Below, piece after piece: positions 58,840 through 64,000 of a stretch of 64,000 bases of DNA. The translations under genes were made by a program, and so were the position numbers. The number at the start of each line of letters is the position of its first letter. The first letter of the stretch is position 1. The DNA is from Rhizomys pruinosus (lineage: Eukaryota > Chordata > Mammalia > Rodentia > Spalacidae), in NCBI GenBank assembly GCA_009823505.1, contig VZQC01012381.1, forward strand, positions 1 through 64,000, in the 5' to 3' direction. The notes under the pieces were generated by a model. That model did not search any database, was not told the DNA's origin, and saw only the letters and a list, made by a program, of their open reading frames with translations.

Positions 58840-60290
58840 TGGCATTTCCCATGAGCCTGGAACTGCTCATCTCCCATGAATCTAAAGCTGTGGTCACCTC
58901 ATGTGACCCTGAAGCTGTGGTTCCTTCCTATCAACCTGGAACCGTAGTTGTCTCCATAAACCCAGAGCTGCAGTTGTCTCCCATTGGCATAGAGTGGTGG
59001 TCCTGCCCATGAGCCTGGAACTGTTGTTTCCCTCCCTTGAAACTGGAGCCCTGATCCCCTCCATGAATTTGGAGCTATGGTCACCTCCTATGAGCCTGAA
59101 GCTGTGGTCCCTTCCCATGACCTGAAACTGTGATGTCATCCCATAAACCTGGACTGTGGTTTTTCTCCCATGATCCAGAAATGTGGTCTGTTCCCATGAA
59201 CCTGCAGTTATAGTCCCTTCCTGTGAACCTGGAAATGAGGTTCTCTCCTGTTGGCTAGACCTGTGGTCCCTCCTGTGTGCCAGAGCCATGTTCCTTTCCT
59301 GCTAACCTGTATCTGTGATATCCTCCTATGACCCAGATTTTTGTTCCTCTCCTGTGAGCTCGAGTTGTGTTCCTCTCCTGTAAGTTGGAGCTGTGATTCC
59401 TTCCCTTTGGTCGGCTCCTATGAGATGGAGATGTGGTCTTCTCCTGTAAACCTAGAGGTGTGGTCAGAGGTGTGGAATCATCCTATGAGTGGGAGCTGTG
59501 GTTCCTCCCATGAGCTAGGGCTGTAAACTCAGTTTAAGCTACAGCTGCCATCCTCTCCCACAAACCTGGAGCTATGGTATCATCCTGTGGCCTGGAGCAG
59601 TGATCTCTTCAGGTGAGCTGGATCCGAGATCCCCTCTTTTGAGGTGGAACCATGGTTCCCTCTTGTGAGTCAGAGTTGTGGTTCCCTCCAGTGAGCTGGA
59701 GCTGTGTTTCCTGAGCAGGAGTTGTGGTCTCCTCTATCAGCAGGGTTGTGATGTATAGAGTTGTGATTGCCTCCCATGAGCTGGAGTTGTGGTGTTCTCC
59801 TATGAGCCAGAGTTGTGGTCCTCTCCATGAACTGAATCTGTGGTCCCTCCAGCAAACCTAGAGTTGTAATCTCCTCCCATGGGCTGGAGCTGTGGTCCCC
59901 TCCTGGGAGCACAAGTTCTGATCCCTTCCGGTGAGCTGGACCTGGTGTCACTCCCATGAAACAAGACCAAGAGTCATGAGCCAGGGTTTTGATCCCCTCC
60001 TCTGATCTTGAGTTGTAGTCATCTCCCATGAAAGTAAAGCTGTTGTCACTTCTCATTAGCTGGAGTAGTGTTCATGTCCCTTGTACTAGAGTTGTGGTCC
60101 CCTCTTGGGACCTGAAACTGTAGTCCCCTCCTGTGAGCTGGAGCTGTGATCCCACCTTATAATCTAGAGTAGTGGTCTCTTCCCAGGAGCTAGATTTGTG
60201 GTCCCCTCCTGTAAATTGGAGCTGTGGACCCCTCGCTTGAGCCTGGACCTTTGGTCCCCAACCATCAGTCCCAATTCCACATTCCTCTGC
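58840..60290. repeat. 26-27 bp minisatellite, second (longer) array
   Basis: Same unit as 54690-55935 and over 50 units long. It continues about 200 bp past the point where the first array is cut by the N. At 60100-60230 units are 26 bp, so three units (78 bp) restore frame; this explains the long minus-strand open stretches with GGDHSS, EETTTL and QLQLTG. Confidence 0.88.
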
Positions 60291-60339
60291 TTGTAGAATG
60301 ATGGTGGGAGCAGATTGGAGAAAGGAGGACATCTTAATG

Positions 60340-61050
60340 TTGAGTAGCAGTTTAAGCCTTCTCTGAGACAGTATTCCTTACAACTCCCTTCCCAAGTTCC
60401 CTGGTTGTGAATTACAGTGGCTTTGCCTCTGTGTTGGGCTTATGCCAGGGACAGGAGAGGCCTCTACCATCTGAGGACTCTAGTCTTTAGAGGACTGACT
60501 CTCTAGGATGTTCTTCCTATTTCACCTGAGGGCCAATTATGGTCTTGACTACACACATGGACCTATGAATCTAAGCCTTGATTTTGGTCCTCTCCCATTC
60601 CCAGGCACCAAGAAGATTTTCATCATTTTTCTGTTACCTTCCCTTGTGCCCTACCAAAAACATAAAATACCTAAATGAAATTTTAGAGTTAAAAAACACA
60701 GTTTGAGAAATTAAATAAAATTTAAAACTACTTTAATATTGACACTATCATAATTCTCAAACTAAAAATATGTAATTATACTTAAGAATGTAAATTTGTA
60801 AATCTATATGTCTACTATAATTTTTAGTATTCTTTACTGACCCAACTGTACTAACAAGCTTCAACAATACTATGAAATTTATCTCTGTTAGTGTAATGAG
60901 AGCTTGGTACTCATTTGCTTTGCAAATTCCACAGCCTATAGCTTTTCAATGTAATAATATTAGTTTTTTAAAGTAATGCTAATAAAATAAAATATTTTGG
61001 AATATAGCTTGAACATGTGGATAATAAGGAGTTAAAATGGAAAATGAGAA
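60340..61050. other. No gene recognised
   Basis: Non-coding DNA, AT-rich after 60660. Confidence 0.4.
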
Positions 61051-61059
61051 AACAATGTT

Positions 61060-61500
61060 ACTAGTGGTAAAGACATTTCATGATGAAAAAAGAAAACGGG
61101 ACCTCAAACAATAACTGGCCATTGCCCCTGCTCTTGGTTAGCTAGAAGAACTTGATGGTAAGATTCTATTCCTGAACACATTTCAATCATGAACTGCAGA
61201 ACAAATGGGGAGAAATTAATCTTGTGTTGACTTCAAAGCCTCATCTATACTGTCTAGACTTCATAGTGCTGGAACATGCTATGCAAGCTACCCCAGGAGA
61301 TAACTAATTATCAACCTTTCACAGATGTCAATCCTGCAAGCTACAATAGCTGTCCTGGCAAGTGAGAGATGTTCACTGCTGCAATCATGGCATATATGTT
61401 ATAGGAGTAACAAACTATTCTGTAATTGGATTTAAGGTAAGCTCCATAGAATAGAGCCTATATCTGACATCAATATCAAGCCTAGGAACCTGAAGCTATA
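61060..61500 (+). repeat. Diverged interspersed repeat, copy 1
   Basis: Shares the order cctcaaacaa..actggc.attg, gctagaagaact..atg.taag, gcaagctac..., gggagtaa-type text with 63310-63720. Probably retroelement non-coding DNA. Confidence 0.5.
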
Positions 61501-61531
61501 CAAGCCACAGACCATAGGATAAAGGCTAATT

Positions 61532-61580
<49 letters not shown>
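61532..61580. repeat. CA/CG alternating repeat
   Basis: CA units with an internal CGCGCGCG block at about 61548-61555. Confidence 0.95.
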
Positions 61581-61581
<1 letters not shown>

Positions 61582-61849
61582 TGAGTAAACTGATTTTAAT
61601 GACTTGTTGTTTTAATGACTTGTTGTTATACCCATATATTAATGCATCTTGCTGTTGTCTTCAGAGAAGTACCCCTATACAGCAGATGATAATTAACACA
61701 GAGAACCATCTATATCAGCCTTCTACCTCCCAAGTCTCAGGGATTATTGCAGAAGAGGAGTGTGGCCACAGTCCAGATAGCGACAATTGGAATCAGATGC
61801 TTTAAAATACATACATGAATTTTTAAAAATCAAGTCAAAATTCATCAAA

Positions 61850-62835
61850 GTGTCAGGTCAGACCTGAAATTGTGAAACTACTGGAAAGAATATAGAGGAA
61901 GTTGATTAACATAATAATGTAGACAAGGATATTTCAGATATGATTCAAAAGAATGGGAGACAACACAAAAGTCGACAAATGAGATCATATCACACTTAGG
62001 AGCTCCTCCACAGCAAAAGTAAACAGTCAACAGAATGTAGAGATAGTACACAGAATGGGAGAAAATATGTTCCAACTATTCATCTATAAAGAAAGAGTTA
62101 ATATGCAGAATCTACAATGAGATTCCAATTAAAATGTAGAACTCATGTAATATAATATAGCATGGGCAAATGACCTGATAATATATACTTTAAACAGAAT
62201 AAATGCAAATGGTCAAGAAATTGTGCCATTCTGTGTACTATCTCTACATTCTGTTGACTGTTTACTTTTGCAGTGGAGGAGCTCCTAAGTGTGATATGAT
62301 CTCATGAAAATTGCTCAGCATCAGTAGCTCTCAGGGAAATGTCGATCAAAACTACAAAAACCATCACAAAGATCTTAAAATTCTAAACGTACATAACCAA
62401 ACTCTTGTGTACCCAATTCCATTCAACAAATAATATGTGACATAAATCCATGGGCTAGGGAAACACATTGCCCAAATGCTCCACTTTTCTCATTGAATGA
62501 TCAAACACACATGATGCAGATAGAAAATGAAGAGAGAAATACTGGAGCAGAATGACATCATAGATAAAATGGACCTAGTTAATATCCACAGAAGATTTCA
62601 CTCAAACACTAGAGAGTACACTTTCTTCTCAGCAGTGCATGGAATGTTCTCTTAAATAGACCACATATTGGAACATAAAGCAAGTTGCAAAAAATACAGA
62701 AATTTCAAATAATTCCTTATGTTTCATCTGAAAATAAGAATAAAAATAGATCTCAACAGCAACAAAATTCACATGAAATACACACACTCATTGAGGTTGA
62801 ACAACATAGTATTGAATAATAAATGCATGACTGAA
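61850..62835 (+). mobile_element. Old L1 relics with an internal inverted repeat
   Basis: 62550-62830 reads as a degraded ORF2 endonuclease region (NTREYTFFSAVHGMFS). 61850-62130 resembles another ORF2 part. No intact frame. Confidence 0.6.
61979..62305. repeat. 80-bp inverted repeat, arms 61979-62059 and 62226-62305
   Basis: The arms are reverse complements with only one or two differences seen (cacagc against cactgc). Spacer about 166 bp. Confidence 0.85.
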
Positions 62836-62844
62836 AAAATCTTT

Positions 62845-63066
62845 TAAATTTTTTATTTATTATTTTTAATTTTATGTGTATAAATGTAATTCCTGCATGT
62901 AGGTAAGTGCACCCATGTCATGCAATCCCTATGGAAGTCAGAAGACAGTGTTGGACCCTCTGGAACTGCAGTTACAGATAGTTACTAGGCACCCAGGGAA
63001 TAGAACCTGGGTCCTCTGCAAGAGCAGCCAGTGCTCTTAATTATTGAGCCATCTCTTTAGCCCCCA
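62845..63066 (-). mobile_element. B2-type SINE
   Basis: Reverse B2: ttttatgtgtataaatgtaa, gaacctgggtcctctgcaag, gagccatctctttagccccc. Confidence 0.85.
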
Positions 63067-63159
63067 CTGAAGAAATTCATTAAAGGCATAAAAGAATTTC
63101 CTAGAGTTTGGAAGGGCCACTGAACTGCCATTATAGCATAACTATATTTAAACTCTTTG

Positions 63160-63162
<3 letters not shown>

Positions 63163-63191
<29 letters not shown>
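63163..63191. repeat. AT microsatellite
   Basis: Pure TA run. Confidence 0.95.
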
Positions 63192-63195
<4 letters not shown>

Positions 63196-63299
63196 TGTAT
63201 TTCAAGAAGCTTCTATTTCAGTAGGTTTCTATATGAATTTTTCAAAAAGCCTTTAGTGTTAGCAAGTAAAAAGCACAATGGAATCCTTTATTTGTAATT

Positions 63300-63730
63300 C
63301 TTGACCAGGAGTGTCTCATAGACCCTCAAACAACACTGGCTATTGTCATTTCTCTTTGTTACTTGCCAGAACTGTATGATAAGATACTATTGCTAAAGAC
63401 ACTACATACATGAATCAGACAACAAAGGAGAAATAAAGCTTGTATGGGTCTCAAAGGTGCATCTTACCTAGCTTGCTTTCATAGTGATAGGAGATGGTAT
63501 GCATGCTACCAGAAGAGAAAGGTAAATATCAACCTTACCCAGTTGTGAACCCTGCAAGCTAAAGTAATGGCTGGCCTAACAAGATATGCCTACTGGTGCA
63601 GAAGTGGCACAAATATTATGGGAGTAATGAGCCACTTTATGATTGAGTTTAGGGGCTCCTTCCCAAGATGGATCCCATAATTTTAAGGGCCAGAAATCTG
63701 TGGCTACAAAAGTCACAGGCTATAGGTGAG
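63300..63730 (+). repeat. Diverged interspersed repeat, copy 2
   Basis: Related to 61060-61500. Contains agatactattgctaaagac and atgcctactggtgcagaagt. Confidence 0.5.
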
Positions 63731-64000
63731 ATACTACTTCTATTATTCTGATAACTAGACATACTCTCAAACTAACTCCTAATGACTGTTTTATGCCCAA
63801 ATAACAGTGTGTCCTTCAACTATCACCAAAGAAGTTTCTTTTTGCAGCAGAGACCTTCAACTAATCAGCAAGCACAGAAAATAAGATGTTTGAGACTACT
63901 CAGCACTAAATGGGATACCTAAATCACACCTCTTCCCATGGCTCAAAAATCATTGTGGAAGAAGGGGTGGAATGTTTTTTAAGAGCCAGAACTGGTAGAC
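63731..64000. other. No recognised feature
   Basis: Short AT-rich end of the window. Confidence 0.4.

Larger units (their letters stand above)
55942..60095 (+). repeat. Tandem 4.3-kb unit, second copy (clean)
   Basis: Starts with an A run and agaagacaaaatgaacac, matching the A tail and flank at 51620-51660. Its SINEs are well formed, so this copy is the more reliable sequence. Confidence 0.9.

Noticed and set aside
58894..59289. 131-codon minus-strand open frame, also at 54727-55122
   Set aside because: It lies wholly in the 26-27 bp minisatellite; openness is explained by the unit composition and phase rotation.

Overview
The window is mammalian nuclear DNA, and the repeats make it rodent. 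B1, B2, ID and B4-like (ID+B1) SINEs, rodent L1 fragments and TGTGGTGGTTTGAATG-type LTRs are found throughout. No bacterial-style operons, CRISPR arrays or RNA genes are visible. Homeobox exons with the Rhox exon plan (a 46-bp middle exon splitting the homeodomain) place it in a reproductive-homeobox (Rhox) cluster, which lies on the X chromosome in known rodents. The SINE sequences and the Rhox5-like protein differ from house mouse, so a muroid other than Mus is likely; the species cannot be named from this window.

Genes. On the minus strand a Rhox5 (Pem)-like gene can be assembled from four exons (18489-18564, 17598-17964, 16921-16966, 12821-12859). Every junction is GT/AG and in frame, giving 175 codons plus a stop. 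About 8 kb further on, same strand, is a second Rhox gene (exon 2 4955-5499, exon 3 4163-4208, exon 4 2900-2938). It has a one-base frameshift and has lost homeodomain residues W48 and N51, so it is probably a pseudogene. Just 5' of the Rhox5-like gene, on the plus strand, is an intronless, stop-riddled Rhox copy (about 19240-19735) ending in AATAAA. A processed RPL22 pseudogene lies at 39643-40027, minus strand.

Layout. 0-1.5 kb: old L1-like DNA. 2.9-5.5 kb: Rhox pseudogene. 6-7 kb: old B1 copies and a TTTC tract. 9.8-11.5 kb: L1 ORF2 3' end. 12.8-18.7 kb: Rhox5-like gene, with SINEs and members of a G-rich-tailed repeat family in its introns. 19.2-19.7 kb: processed Rhox copy. 20-28 kb: SINEs, LTRs, microsatellites and AT-rich DNA. 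29.6-32.7 kb: minus-strand L1 split by a 1.5-kb retrocopy of an LTR-element transcript with a 16-bp target duplication. 33.0-35.4 kb: large inverted repeat. 35.0-37.6 kb: LTR-internal-LTR element. 40.8-45.3 kb: degenerate plus-strand L1 split by an A-tailed insert. 47.6-49.5 kb: L1 endonuclease-region relics. 51.64-60.1 kb: a 4.3-kb segment present twice in tandem, with a single N exactly at the junction, ending in a 26-27 bp minisatellite. 61.8-62.8 kb: L1 relics with an 80-bp near-perfect inverted repeat.

Sequence quality limits the reading. Single Ns at 11510, 29073 and 55941 look like contig joins inside repeats. The first copy of the 4.3-kb duplication carries many insertion-type differences and could be an error-prone gap fill. 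Single-base indels in the pseudogenes should be judged with that in mind.
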